Numbered from the stretch's first letter, positions 51,567 through 60,778 are shown. The stretch is DNA of 64,000 nt from Ruminococcaceae bacterium R-25 (GCA_003149065.1 QGFZ01000004.1:37548-101547), one strand, 5' to 3'. Program-made: numbers and translations. Notes: generated from the letters alone by a model not told the origin.

Positions 51567-52532
51567 ATGGACCAGATTACGTTTCATCCGATAATTCCCA
51601 TTTGGTTAATGGCCATCATCTGCGTAGCGCTCCTCGTAATAAAGAGGAAGGGCGTAATGCCTTATGTCCGTCAGGTGCTTATCGTGCTGATCCTTTTCGC
51701 GATCAACTTAAGACCTATGTACATTTCTGACGAGGTCAAGGTAATCAGACAGAAGCTCAACTGCTACTGCATCATCGTTTTGGACGACACTCTTTCCATG
51801 ATGGCAGAAGACGTCGACGGCTTTGAAGAAGAAAAGCGCACACGTATGGACAGGGCAAAAGAAGACATCGAATACATCCAGAAGAACCTGGTCGGTGCCA
51901 AGTTCTGCATCATCGATTTCAATAATGACGTTAACCTCATCTGCCCGTTCACGGACGACAACAAATACATCAAGGATTCCGTCGATGCGATAAAGCCCAT
52001 CGTTGACTATCACGCAACAGGTACGAACATCAACTGCTGCAAGAAGCTCTTAGGCCAGATGATCAACGATGCCAAGCTCTTAAACGACGGTCACGTTGTT
52101 GTATTCTTCCTCTCCGACGGCGAAAATACCGACGACCACAGACTCGATAATTTCTCCGATATCGCACAGGGAATCGAAGGCGGCGCCATCATGGGCTACG
52201 GCACAACAAAGGGCGGCCAGATGCACTACTACGACGAGCTCCACGACGAGTGGGTACTCGTAGAAGATAAGAGAAACTATCCTTATGAGCCGGCCGTTTC
52301 CAAGATCGACGAAAAGAACCTCAAGTCACTTTCATTGGATCTTGGTATCGAATATGTCCACATGGACGATCCCGAAGATCTTGACGGCACTATCGAAAAC
52401 ATAATGAAGCTTCTCGATGCTGAGACAGAAGAGACAACAGAGTACGGATATGCAGACATTTACTATTGGTTCGTTATCCCGCTCGCTGTCCTTGTTGCTT
52501 ATGAATTCATAAGCGTAAAGAGGAGGGCGTAA
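51567..52532 (+). CDS. VWA membrane protein, BatB-like
   Basis: The 321-residue protein has N-terminal helices, a VWA domain and a C-terminal helix (YYWFVIPLAVLVAYEFI). The metal motif reads DDTLSM, so the first Ser of DxSxS is Thr; TGTN and SDGEN complete the site. It lies 4 bp after the BatA-like gene. Confidence 0.83.
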   Translation: MDQITFHPIIPIWLMAIICVALLVIKRKGVMPYVRQVLIVLILFAINLRPMYISDEVKVIRQKLNCYCIIVLDDTLSMMAEDVDGFEEEKRTRMDRAKEDIEYIQKNLVGAKFCIIDFNNDVNLICPFTDDNKYIKDSVDAIKPIVDYHATGTNINCCKKLLGQMINDAKLLNDGHVVVFFLSDGENTDDHRLDNFSDIAQGIEGGAIMGYGTTKGGQMHYYDELHDEWVLVEDKRNYPYEPAVSKIDEKNLKSLSLDLGIEYVHMDDPEDLDGTIENIMKLLDAETEETTEYGYADIYYWFVIPLAVLVAYEFISVKRRA

Positions 52533-52535
52533 GAT

Positions 52536-53603
52536 ATGCGTAACGGTCTGTTAAAGAAAATCGCGATCGCAGTCTGGATCGTAACGGCTCTGTTCCTCGC
52601 CATCCTGGTTATCAATTACTATGGCAACAGAAAACTCATCGAAAGATACGGCGAAGGAGTCTACCAGCAGAACGAGCTCGGATTCTTAGGCTTCACACAG
52701 CCTTATATAAACCACTTCAACAGAGGCAACATCTTCTTCCAGTTAGGTGATTACCAGAAGGCGAAGCAGGAATATCAGTCAGCATTGAACCTCAAGCCCG
52801 ATGATCCCTACGACTGCAAGGTCAGAGTAAACTATGCCCTCGCATACGTTAAGCCCATCGATCCCGACAAAATCACAGAGGACAATTATAAGGACGTAAT
52901 CGAGACATGCGAGACAGCAAAGTCCATCCTCTCCGAGAAGGACTGCGCGACCGAGAATAACGACGGTCACTACTATGCTGCCCAGAAGCTCTATAACGAG
53001 ATCAATGCATTCATTGAATCTCTGAAGAACCAGTTCGAAAATGAGCCGACGCCGACACCGTCGCCTACTCCTTCTCCTTCACCTGAGCAAGAAGACGGTG
53101 CTTCACCTACGCCCACTCCGACATCAAAGCCGGACGGCGATGCTACAGAAACACCTACACCGACACCCAGTCCTTCACCTGCACCTGATGAAGGAACACC
53201 TACGCCTACACCTACGCCGAGCGGCCAACCCGAACCTACACCCGGCGGAGAAACACCTACACCGCCGCTTCCCAGTGGTGATACTCCTACACCGAGTGCA
53301 GGAACACCCACACCTACACCAGGCGGCGAAGGAACAAATACACCTACTCCGACACCAGGTGGCGAGGGAACAGGAACGCCCACACCTACACCCGGCGGTG
53401 AAGGCCAGGGAACACCTACGCCTACTCCGGGCGACGACGGCGGCAACCAGCCTGACGGCGGCAACGGACAGCCTGAACCTACAAAGTCTCCTGTCGACAG
53501 GATCCGTGAGATCCAGAACAGGGGTAACCAGGAGCGTACCGGCGGCGGCGGCAGTGGCAATGGCAACAACGACTACAACTACGGCGATTCCGCAAGCTGG
53601 TAA
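52536..53603 (+). CDS. TPR protein with long Pro/Thr-rich tail, BatC-like
   Basis: The 355-residue protein has an N-terminal helix (IAVWIVTALFLAILVINYY) and a TPR (FNRGNIFFQLGDYQKAKQEY, residues about 66-90). From residue about 168 to 310 a low-complexity tail of PTPTP and GGEG repeats follows, then a short charged end. The TPR corresponds to BatC; the tail probably crosses the cell wall. GAGGAGGG precedes the ATG. The repeat DNA (about 53041-53480) is prone to slippage. Confidence 0.82.
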   Translation: MRNGLLKKIAIAVWIVTALFLAILVINYYGNRKLIERYGEGVYQQNELGFLGFTQPYINHFNRGNIFFQLGDYQKAKQEYQSALNLKPDDPYDCKVRVNYALAYVKPIDPDKITEDNYKDVIETCETAKSILSEKDCATENNDGHYYAAQKLYNEINAFIESLKNQFENEPTPTPSPTPSPSPEQEDGASPTPTPTSKPDGDATETPTPTPSPSPAPDEGTPTPTPTPSGQPEPTPGGETPTPPLPSGDTPTPSAGTPTPTPGGEGTNTPTPTPGGEGTGTPTPTPGGEGQGTPTPTPGDDGGNQPDGGNGQPEPTKSPVDRIREIQNRGNQERTGGGGSGNGNNDYNYGDSASW

Positions 53604-53630
53604 TATTTCTTGTAAAAGAGGTGTCTTTTG

Positions 53631-54971
53631 ATGTTTAAAGAAAGACCGGCAATAAAGGTTTTAGACGGCATATTCATAACCGGCGCATGCCTTTCAACGT
53701 TTCTTTATCAGTTCAGCTACTGGTTCATTGCTTTGACCGTAGTCTTAACCATAATGGGATTCCTGTTTCCGGGCTTTTTTGCTTCGGGCATTGCCGGCTT
53801 CAGGCTTAAGACATGCTCTTACGGCAATACGATCCTTTCCGTATTCCCGTTCACTCTGCTCGTCGTTATCCCGCCGTTTATAGTGTCGCTGTTCTTCCAC
53901 GAGCAGCTGGGCTGGCCTGCGATAATCACCTATGCGTGCGTCACGTTCGGCATCTTAAACCTGTATTTCTGGGTCGGCATCATACTCGTTTACCTGACTT
54001 CAAAGCAGATCGGCATCAGGATGAGGCTTTTGGGCCTTTTCTGCGGCATGATCCCCATCGCCAATCTTTTCGTGCTCTCGATAATATTCAAGACTGCAGG
54101 AAGAGAAGTCCGCGAAGAGAGCCAGCGTTACTGGAGAAATGAAGAGAGAAAGGCCCTGCAGATCTGCAAGACCAAGTACCCGATCCTCATGGTCCACGGC
54201 GTTTTCTTCAGAGACTCAGAGCACTTGAATTACTGGGGCCGCGTCCCCGCCGAGCTCATCAAGAACGGCGCGACGATCTACTACGGCGGCCAGGAATCAG
54301 CAGGCGACGTCCATACTTGCGCCATGCAGCTTAAGAAAGCTATCGTTAAGTGTCTTGAAGAGACCGGCGCCGAAAAGGTTAACATTATAGCCCACAGTAA
54401 GGGCGGCCTTGATTCACGCTACTGCGTTTCCATGCTCGGCATGGCGCCTTATGTAGCATCACTTACGACCATCAACACGCCTCACCACGGCTGCGAATTC
54501 GCCGAGTACCTGATGAACAAGGCACCCGAAAAGCTTCGCAATACTGTCGCAGCAGCATACAACAAGGGCGCGAGACTTGCAGGTGACACCAACCCTGACT
54601 TCATCAAGGCAGTTACCGACCTGACAAAAGCAGGCGTCGAGCAGCTCAACAAAGAGATGGAGCCGATGGCATACCAGTTCGACGGCATCTTCACCCAGAG
54701 CTTCGGCTCTAAATTGAACCACGCCGTAAACGGCAGGTTTCCTTTGAATATGAGTTATCACTTCGTCAAGCATTTCGACGGTTACAACGACGGCCTTGTC
54801 GGCGAAGAATCCTTCAAGTGGGGTTCTGATTACCACTTCCTGACCAACCGCGGTCTCCGCGGCATCTCCCATGCCGACATGATCGACTTAAACCGCGAGA
54901 ACATCGACGGCTTCGACATCAGAGAGTTCTATGTAAATGTCGTTAAGGGACTGAAGGAAAGAGGACTGTAA
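53631..54971 (+). CDS. Membrane-anchored lipase-like hydrolase
   Basis: A 446-residue protein with four N-terminal transmembrane segments (to about residue 150) and a lipase domain: oxyanion PILMVHGVFF, nucleophile IAHSKGGLDSRY and C-terminal ISHADMIDL with the catalytic His. The GLVGEESFKWG block is typical of secreted triacylglycerol lipases. ATG 53631 with AGAGGTG is preferred over TTG 53628. It lies at the end of the MoxR-Bat operon, 27 bp after the TPR gene, and may be a client of that system. Confidence 0.82.
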   Translation: MFKERPAIKVLDGIFITGACLSTFLYQFSYWFIALTVVLTIMGFLFPGFFASGIAGFRLKTCSYGNTILSVFPFTLLVVIPPFIVSLFFHEQLGWPAIITYACVTFGILNLYFWVGIILVYLTSKQIGIRMRLLGLFCGMIPIANLFVLSIIFKTAGREVREESQRYWRNEERKALQICKTKYPILMVHGVFFRDSEHLNYWGRVPAELIKNGATIYYGGQESAGDVHTCAMQLKKAIVKCLEETGAEKVNIIAHSKGGLDSRYCVSMLGMAPYVASLTTINTPHHGCEFAEYLMNKAPEKLRNTVAAAYNKGARLAGDTNPDFIKAVTDLTKAGVEQLNKEMEPMAYQFDGIFTQSFGSKLNHAVNGRFPLNMSYHFVKHFDGYNDGLVGEESFKWGSDYHFLTNRGLRGISHADMIDLNRENIDGFDIREFYVNVVKGLKERGL

Positions 54972-55014
54972 GAGATCCTGATTCCAATTTAGATCAACTG
55001 AGCATAAATGAAAC

Positions 55015-55041
55015 AGGCGCCCTCAAGTGGAGCGCCTTTTT
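55015..55041 (+). terminator. Terminator of the MoxR-Bat-lipase operon
   Basis: AGGCGC and GCGCCT form a stem followed by five T. Confidence 0.8.
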
Positions 55042-55081
55042 CAATATCTAATCGACCGGGTATTGTTGTAAATAAAACGCG

Positions 55082-55492
55082 TTACTGCTCTTTGTCAGCG
55101 AGCTCGGCAATAGTGTACTTCTCGAAAAACTCCTTCATCGTGGCGGAAAAGTCCTTCCACATCGGGAGAGTGACGCAGGAGCTTTCGCGGTCACACTTGG
55201 GAGCGGAAGGGTCCATGCAGGCGACAACGTAGAAGTCGTTCTCGGTGACGGAGATGATGTCCCATGCAGTGATTTCCTTGGCATCGCGGGAGAGCTTGTA
55301 TCCGCCGTTCTTGCCGCGGAGGCCCTTAACCAGGCCTTCTTTTACGAGCATCTTAATGATCGACTCGAGATATTTCTCGGACAGGTGCTGCCTTTCGGCG
55401 ATGCCGCTTAACGTGACATAAGAGTCCTTGCCGTATTTTGCGATATCAATCATTACGCGGAGAGCGTAGCGTCCTTTTGTTGATACGACCAT
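55082..55492 (-). CDS. Rrf2-family regulator (IscR-like)
   Basis: The 136-residue regulator has a winged helix-turn-helix (YVTLSGIAERQHLSEKYLES) and three Cys in a stretch CMDPSAPKCDRESSC that could hold an Fe-S cluster, as in IscR. No isc or suf gene is adjacent, so the target is unknown. GGAGG lies 8 bp before the ATG and TATAAT about 40 bp upstream. Confidence 0.88.
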   Translation of the reverse strand: MVVSTKGRYALRVMIDIAKYGKDSYVTLSGIAERQHLSEKYLESIIKMLVKEGLVKGLRGKNGGYKLSRDAKEITAWDIISVTENDFYVVACMDPSAPKCDRESSCVTLPMWKDFSATMKEFFEKYTIAELADKEQ

Positions 55493-55709
55493 GAGAAAAC
55501 CTCCAAGAAGGTTGGATTTACAAACCCATTATACTAGAGGGATTAACAAGTTTCAGCACACATTCTTTGGCAAGTGCTAAAAAAGTGGCTTTTGGCAATA
55601 AAAAAGCGGGTTTAACAATGTTAAAACGCTCTGTTTGTTGGTTTTGACAGGTGTTCAGCTCTTGGGGGACCCTAGCCGGAAATCCTGAGAAAACGAGCCT
55701 CAAAACTGC

Positions 55710-57056
55710 TTAATCGATCCCCTTTATCTCGCCGCCGTCCTTAAACTTAGCCCAGGAAAGGGATCCCTTATAGGCGAACTCGCCCCAGATCTCGCGCATC
55801 TTTTCGCCGACTCTCTGGGATACGGGATCGTCGATACTGATGTAGGCGTTGGACTTGCCGAAAAGCAGAGGGAGCTCGCATGCGTGGCAGCAGCCGGAAT
55901 GAGCCTTGAGCATGTTGGGCGTCTGATAGCGGTATTCGTATACCCAGGAGGCGCCTGCAATGTTCTGCGCAATGTCGTGCGCGGGCTCTCTGTAGAACTT
56001 GGCGGTAAAGTCGTCTGCCATGAAGCGGTGGGCGCCTTTGCCGGGTTTGAACTTGAATTTGAACCAGAAAGCGGCCAAAGGAAGTGCCACGTTAGGGATG
56101 TTCTTTATGAAGAGGTCGCCTTCCTGGCTGGTCGTGCCGATCAGGACGGGCTTCGAAAAGCGCTTGGCCATCTCGCCGGGCTTTTCGGGAATGGTGACGC
56201 CGTCGATAACGGGTGAGAAGCAGCAGTTGGAATTGCCTTCGCGCAAGACGAATTTTTTGAGCAGCCGGTTTGCCTCGTGGACCTTATCGATGGAAATGTC
56301 CTTTAGGCGGTCTAATTCGGAGGGACTGACGCCCAAATATTTCAGGTATTTGTAGGTAAGGCGCTGGCTCTGTTTTTCGGTCCAGAAAGAATCGACACAG
56401 GCAGACTGGACGATCGCTTTGTCGAACAGCTTCGACGTTTTGGGGTCGCCCATCAGCACCAGCATGCACGCAGCTCCGGCACTCTGTCCGAAGATCGTTA
56501 TGTTATCGGCATTTCCGCCGAAGCGGTGGATGTTGTTCCTGACGAATTTCAGCGCCAGGATCTGGTCGAAAAGACCGTTGTTCTGATCGAACTTTTTATC
56601 CAGGAAATGAAGGTTCAAAAAGCCTTCCAGATTGAGGCGGTAATTGAAGTTGACGCAGACCGTTTTTGTCTCACGCGCAAACCTTGCCATGTCGTAGGAG
56701 AGCTCGTCTGAGTCCTCCCTCATGCGGCCGACGCCGCCGTTGGCATAAGATCCGCCGTAGAACCAGACCATTACGGGCGCGCCGGGTTCCAGATCTTCAG
56801 GGACGAAGACGTTTAAGTACAGACAGTCCCTGCCGTCAAGTTCGATAGTAGAGCGCCCGGTGCCCTGAACAGGGCTTATAGGGCCTTTGACGACATCCAG
56901 AATGCCGTTCCAGGGTTCAGGCGGGACAGGATGCTTAAATGCCAGATCGCCCACCGGAGGCGCTGCGTAGGGGATGCCGAGATATTCCTGACACCCGTCC
57001 TTGACGATGCCTCTGACAAGTCCATATTCGGTTGCGACTGTCTTTGCGTATTTCAT
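55710..57056 (-). CDS. Type B carboxylesterase
   Basis: The 448-residue protein has the esterase motifs EYLGIPYAAPPVG, DCLYLNVFVP, nucleophile IFGQSAGAACM and catalytic His in SGCCHACELPLLFG. No signal peptide is seen. It has no ribosome site; TAAAAT ends 6 bp before the ATG with TTGCAC 18 bp further upstream, pointing to a leaderless message. The duplicated palindromes at 57153 and 57216 lie upstream. Confidence 0.87.
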   Translation of the reverse strand: MKYAKTVATEYGLVRGIVKDGCQEYLGIPYAAPPVGDLAFKHPVPPEPWNGILDVVKGPISPVQGTGRSTIELDGRDCLYLNVFVPEDLEPGAPVMVWFYGGSYANGGVGRMREDSDELSYDMARFARETKTVCVNFNYRLNLEGFLNLHFLDKKFDQNNGLFDQILALKFVRNNIHRFGGNADNITIFGQSAGAACMLVLMGDPKTSKLFDKAIVQSACVDSFWTEKQSQRLTYKYLKYLGVSPSELDRLKDISIDKVHEANRLLKKFVLREGNSNCCFSPVIDGVTIPEKPGEMAKRFSKPVLIGTTSQEGDLFIKNIPNVALPLAAFWFKFKFKPGKGAHRFMADDFTAKFYREPAHDIAQNIAGASWVYEYRYQTPNMLKAHSGCCHACELPLLFGKSNAYISIDDPVSQRVGEKMREIWGEFAYKGSLSWAKFKDGGEIKGID

Positions 57057-57062
57057 AAAGAA

Positions 57063-57092
57063 ATTTTAACATGTCGGCGTCGTGGGGTGCAA
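57063..57092 (-). promoter_or_regulatory. Promoter directly abutting the carboxylesterase start
   Basis: On the minus strand TTGCAC (57092-57087), 18 bp, TAAAAT (57068-57063), then 6 bp to the ATG. Confidence 0.55.
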
Positions 57093-57152
57093 CGGGGACT
57101 AAGGTTCTGCTCGATCTGTTCGGCATGGCCGAACATTTGCCGAACAACTGAA

Positions 57153-57262
57153 GCCAAAATCCCTGCAAAGTTCTCGACGCACGGTGACTTTGTAGAGAAA
57201 AATGGGCCAAAACCGGCCAAAATCCCTGCAAAGTTCTCGACGTACGGTGACTTTGTAGGGAA
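57153..57262. repeat. Two 47-bp direct repeats with internal dyad
   Basis: 57153-57199 and 57216-57262 match at 45 of 47 positions (63-bp period). Within each, CCCTGCAAAGT faces ACTTTGTAGGG or its variant. The 57057-57284 gap contains no gene. Confidence 0.9.
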
Positions 57263-57284
57263 CTTTCGGCCCGGATAACAGTTA

Positions 57285-58247
57285 TCAGCGGACCTTTACC
57301 ACAACCAACTCAGGATAGTTGTTGATTCGTACTGGCAGGACGCTGTTGCCCAAACCTCTGGAGATGACGAGCTGCATGCCGTCCATGTCGTTCATTCCCT
57401 GATACAGCTTGGGGAAGAATTCGAACTCAGGCGATATACAGCCGCCGGCACCCGGAATTATGATCTGGCCGCCGTGATAGTGTCCGGTCAAGGCGAGGTC
57501 GGCGCCAAGATTCTTGTAGAGCGGGTAATACTGCGGTTCGTGAGCGAGCATTATCACGGGCTTTGAATCATCGAAAGGCGTATAAGCGACAAACGAATCC
57601 AGCGAAGAATCGCCGATGCCTGCCAAAATGTAAGAGCCCATATCAATATAAGTGTCGTCCAGGAAAATAACGCCCAGAGAGCGCATCTTCTCATAGAACT
57701 GATCCATCCTGGAGCCGATCCAGACCTCGTGGTTGCCCGTGATGTAGTAGACGGGGGCGATCTTTACTGCGCCTTCGATGAAGTCTTCGGCGATAGCAAA
57801 ATTGGTGTGCGTCTTATCTACGATATCGCCCGTGATGACGATAATGTCAGGGTCAGCTTTTTCGATCTGCTTAAGAAGAGCGGACTGCTTGATCCCGAAA
57901 AACTGGTTATGAAGGTCAGACACCTGAACTATGGTGAGTTCAGAGGAAAGACCGAGGTCGACTTCGTAATCGGAGGTGACGAGGTGGTAGTTCTGGTAAA
58001 GGCAGATGACGCAGATGATTATCTCTAAGACCATCAGGACCGGAACCACGAAAAACTTGGGTTTTAAGGTCTTGTGGTGGAAAAATCTCATGCCGAGAAA
58101 TGCGCCGACAGAGCCGCCGATCCAGGCCCAGAAGAGGAGGGTCTTTTCGGGTACGCGGCGCTTGTTCTTTTTCGCGCACGACTTGTCGTAGCCGTACAGG
58201 ATAAAGGCAACAAGGTTAACTAGGATGAGCCAGTATACGAGTATCAT
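57285..58247 (-). CDS. DUF1294 membrane domain fused to a metallophosphoesterase
   Basis: In this 320-residue protein residues 1-60 match DUF1294 (YDKSCAKKNKRRVPEKTLLF, GGSVGAFLGMRFFHHKT); a transmembrane helix and then a calcineurin-type phosphoesterase (VQVSDLHNQ, TGDIVD, TGNHE, AHEPQ, GHYHGGQ) complete it. The enzyme half resembles YkuE/UDP-diacylglucosamine-type membrane phosphoesterases. The active site should face outward. Substrate unknown. Confidence 0.85.
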   Translation of the reverse strand: MILVYWLILVNLVAFILYGYDKSCAKKNKRRVPEKTLLFWAWIGGSVGAFLGMRFFHHKTLKPKFFVVPVLMVLEIIICVICLYQNYHLVTSDYEVDLGLSSELTIVQVSDLHNQFFGIKQSALLKQIEKADPDIIVITGDIVDKTHTNFAIAEDFIEGAVKIAPVYYITGNHEVWIGSRMDQFYEKMRSLGVIFLDDTYIDMGSYILAGIGDSSLDSFVAYTPFDDSKPVIMLAHEPQYYPLYKNLGADLALTGHYHGGQIIIPGAGGCISPEFEFFPKLYQGMNDMDGMQLVISRGLGNSVLPVRINNYPELVVVKVR

Positions 58248-58259
58248 GAGAGGATTATA

Positions 58260-58721
58260 TCAGATGCCCTTCTTCTGAAGGAACTTCATGAAGGCGCCCA
58301 GACCTTCGACCAGGTCATCGTATGTCTCATCGAAATTGTCGGTGTACCAGGGATCTGCGATGCTGCGGCTCGAACCCGCGAAGGTCAAAAGCTGGTAGAT
58401 CTTGCCGTCCGGATCGCCGCCTGCGAGGCGCGTCATGTTCGAAATGTTATATGAATCCATGCCAATCAGGTAATCGTAGTGCTCGTAATCGGCGCGGGTC
58501 ATCTGGCGCGCGCGGTGGGGAATCACGGGAATGCCGACGGAGCGGAGCTTGCTCACGGTTCCGTAATGGGGACCGTTGCCGATCTCCTCGCGGCTCGTTG
58601 CGGCAGAGTCGATCTCAAAGCGGTCCGAGAGACCTTTTTTATTGACCATATCCTGGAACATGGATTGCGCCATTGTGGAACGGCAGATGTTTCCATGGCA
58701 AACAAATAGTATTTTTATCAT
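58260..58721 (-). CDS. Low-molecular-weight protein tyrosine phosphatase
   Basis: The 153-residue protein has the P-loop VCHGNICRS (CX5R) at residue 8 and the acid Asp in DPWYTDNFDETY. It removes phosphate from tyrosine or arginine in proteins. It begins upstream of the metallophosphoesterase gene, 12 bp apart, probably as one operon. Confidence 0.92.
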   Translation of the reverse strand: MIKILFVCHGNICRSTMAQSMFQDMVNKKGLSDRFEIDSAATSREEIGNGPHYGTVSKLRSVGIPVIPHRARQMTRADYEHYDYLIGMDSYNISNMTRLAGGDPDGKIYQLLTFAGSSRSIADPWYTDNFDETYDDLVEGLGAFMKFLQKKGI

Positions 58722-58851
58722 TCTATCAAAATTCCAACAAATCCAATATTTTCAAGGCTTTGCGCTGTTTTTTCAAAGTCCTTCCGGACTCTGATTTTTC
58801 ACGTATCGCCTCATAAAACCACGTATTTTATACGGCAAAAGGTGTAAAAAA

Positions 58852-58878
58852 AGGTGTAAATTCGCAAGGTTTACACCT
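58852..58878 (-). terminator. Terminator of the integrase gene
   Basis: AGGTGTAAA and TTTACACCT pair around a 9-nt loop; on the minus strand eight T follow. It uses the same GGTGTAAA word as the repeats at 26653. Confidence 0.8.
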
Positions 58879-58906
58879 CGGGTTTTTAAGCTGACATTTG
58901 CCGTAC

Positions 58907-60103
58907 TCATATGGCAGAAATCTTCAATACTTCGGCCTTTGCATCTTCAAGATTGATATGCGTATAAGTGTTCAAGGTAATACCTATATCACTATGTCCC
59001 ATCAGATACTGAAGCGTCTTTGGATTCATTCCGGACTTAGCCATATTCGTACAATACGTGTGTCTGCATATATGCGGCGTGATCTTCGGCAGGGGAACTT
59101 TGTATATGCTGTTATACTTCTGAATAATGTGCTTGAAGTAGTGTTCCCAGTGCAGGTTATAGCAGATACTTCCATCCTTATCGAAAAAGAGAAAACCTGT
59201 TCTTCCTTCGATTGTAGGCTCAACCTTAGGTGCATTTCGGTTTGCTACAATTCTCTCGAATGCTTCCTCAACGTCACGCGTCATAGGGATTTTCCTTGTT
59301 CCGCTTTCTGTCTTGGTCTTCTCGATGTAGTAACCGTAACTGCCTTTCTTGTGGAGCTGGTGGTCGATATTTATGACGTGATTCTTGAAATCGATATCGG
59401 AAACTGTTAACCCGCAGAATTCAGATATTCTCATTCCTGTCATAAAAAGGACATAAATGCCGTCGTAATACCTGCTAAAATGAGCATCTTCCTTAACAAA
59501 CTGCAGAAACTTCCGTTCCTGCTCCCTTGTAATCGCTTCACGCCTGATGGAATCATTTATGATAACTTCCACAAGCTGAAAACCAAAAGGATTCTTTCGT
59601 ATAAGGTCATCGTCGACTGCCATCTGAAACGCCGGTTTGAGCACGCCTCTTATCGTATGGATAGAGCTGTAACCTCTGCCGTGTTCCTGCTGAAGACTGA
59701 TAAGCCATACTTTGGCGTCAGATATCTTAACCTTATCAATTCTCTTGGCTCCAAAAGGATCTTTCTTCAAGATATTTATGACTGTGCCGTAGCCTGCTCG
59801 GGTTGTAATCCTGACGCCGGTTTTTGTCTGAACGTATTTCTCTACCAATTCGAGGACTGTAAGATTGCCGCCTCTTGAAATGATATGATCCAATTCATCC
59901 AATTGCACCTGCTTCTCAAGTTCCCTCAGAGAAGGTCCATTTCTCTTACCGGCAGGCGGAATATCAGTTCTATCTAATCTCCAACTGTAAATGAAACGCT
60001 CGCTGCCGAATGAATCAACGTACTTGAAGCGATATTTGCCATCAGAAAGCTGAATCTCGCCGTTATGCAGTATTCTTCCTTTGTTATCTCTCCTTTTTAT
60101 CAT
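58907..60103 (-). CDS. Tyrosine recombinase (Tn916-type integrase)
   Basis: The 398-residue site-specific recombinase has an N-terminal arm-binding part, a core-binding domain (VLELVEKYVQTKTGVRI) and a catalytic domain with Arg in TGMRISEF, HICRHTYCTN (HxxR), GHSDIGITLNTY and the nucleophile Tyr in NTYTHI. ATG 60103 with GGAGGT is chosen over the in-frame start at 60139. It marks one end of an integrated element that continues to the right. Confidence 0.93.
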   Translation of the reverse strand: MIKRRDNKGRILHNGEIQLSDGKYRFKYVDSFGSERFIYSWRLDRTDIPPAGKRNGPSLRELEKQVQLDELDHIISRGGNLTVLELVEKYVQTKTGVRITTRAGYGTVINILKKDPFGAKRIDKVKISDAKVWLISLQQEHGRGYSSIHTIRGVLKPAFQMAVDDDLIRKNPFGFQLVEVIINDSIRREAITREQERKFLQFVKEDAHFSRYYDGIYVLFMTGMRISEFCGLTVSDIDFKNHVINIDHQLHKKGSYGYYIEKTKTESGTRKIPMTRDVEEAFERIVANRNAPKVEPTIEGRTGFLFFDKDGSICYNLHWEHYFKHIIQKYNSIYKVPLPKITPHICRHTYCTNMAKSGMNPKTLQYLMGHSDIGITLNTYTHINLEDAKAEVLKISAI

Positions 60104-60198
60104 ATATTTGATACCTCCAAATAAAAATCCGGGTATCATCTCGACATTGAAATTCTATCACAGACGATACCCGGACGTCATTTAGGCAAAACTATCTG

Positions 60199-60423
60199 TC
60201 AGGCAATAGATGCCCTGTCCAAATACACTTCAAATAGCCTCCTCTTGATGCGTACATGAGCTCCGACCTCAAGGATGAAGTCATCATCTCTGTGCACGTT
60301 AATCAAGCTCCTGAGGCGATTCTCGCCGATTCCGAAGTACTCTGCAGCTTCCGCTATTGAAAGTGAATACTTCTCCCAGACAGGAACCTTTGTTGGTAAA
60401 TCGGGAGACATATTATCAACCAT
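60199..60423 (-). CDS. Excisionase-like DNA-binding protein
   Basis: A 74-residue protein with a winged-helix MerR/Xis-like motif (SLSIAEAAEYFGIGENRLRS), next to the integrase as in Tn916. It is inferred to bias recombination to excision. GGGAGG lies 11 bp before ATG 60423; the longer open frame to 60525 lies inside the MobC-like gene. Confidence 0.8.
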   Translation of the reverse strand: MVDNMSPDLPTKVPVWEKYSLSIAEAAEYFGIGENRLRSLINVHRDDDFILEVGAHVRIKRRLFEVYLDRASIA

Positions 60424-60778
60424 TATTCTGATTGCCTCCCTTAGCAAGTCCCCTGCAGGTAATATCCAGATTCCTGCAGGTCTTCCTGACAAGTTCGCAC
60501 GTGTTCTTAAGCTCCTTTTTCTCATCGTCAGTTAAATCATTAGACAACTGAGCAATGAGAAACAGATTACTTGAAATGCTGTGCATTGTATCAACAACAC
60601 CTGCAAGCTCAATGGGGAAGAGAACCTGATGGGCATCTGCAAAAACTACATCTCTGATATACTCTTCGCGACTGTATGCCTGACCTCGTTCTTGTTTGAC
60701 AAACTTTACCCAATAATTGAGCACTTCATATTCTGCTGATGACAGTCTTACCTTGATCTCATAACGCTTGTTATTCAT
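60416..60778 (-). CDS. MobC-like or ribbon-helix-helix mobilisation protein
   Basis: The 120-residue protein begins with a ribbon-helix-helix-like segment (YEIKVRLSSAEYEVLNYWVK) and ends with helices containing ISSNLFLIAQLSND, similar to the NQIAR region of MobC relaxosome proteins. It overlaps the excisionase gene by 8 bp. No relaxase is in the window. MobC identity is tentative. Confidence 0.55.
   Translation of the reverse strand: MNNKRYEIKVRLSSAEYEVLNYWVKFVKQERGQAYSREEYIRDVVFADAHQVLFPIELAGVVDTMHSISSNLFLIAQLSNDLTDDEKKELKNTCELVRKTCRNLDITCRGLAKGGNQNNG

Noticed and set aside
52991..53569. 192-codon minus-strand frame opposite the TPR gene tail
   Set aside because: Gly/Val/Pro-rich repeat translation is the mirror of the Pro/Thr-coding repeats; no ribosome site.
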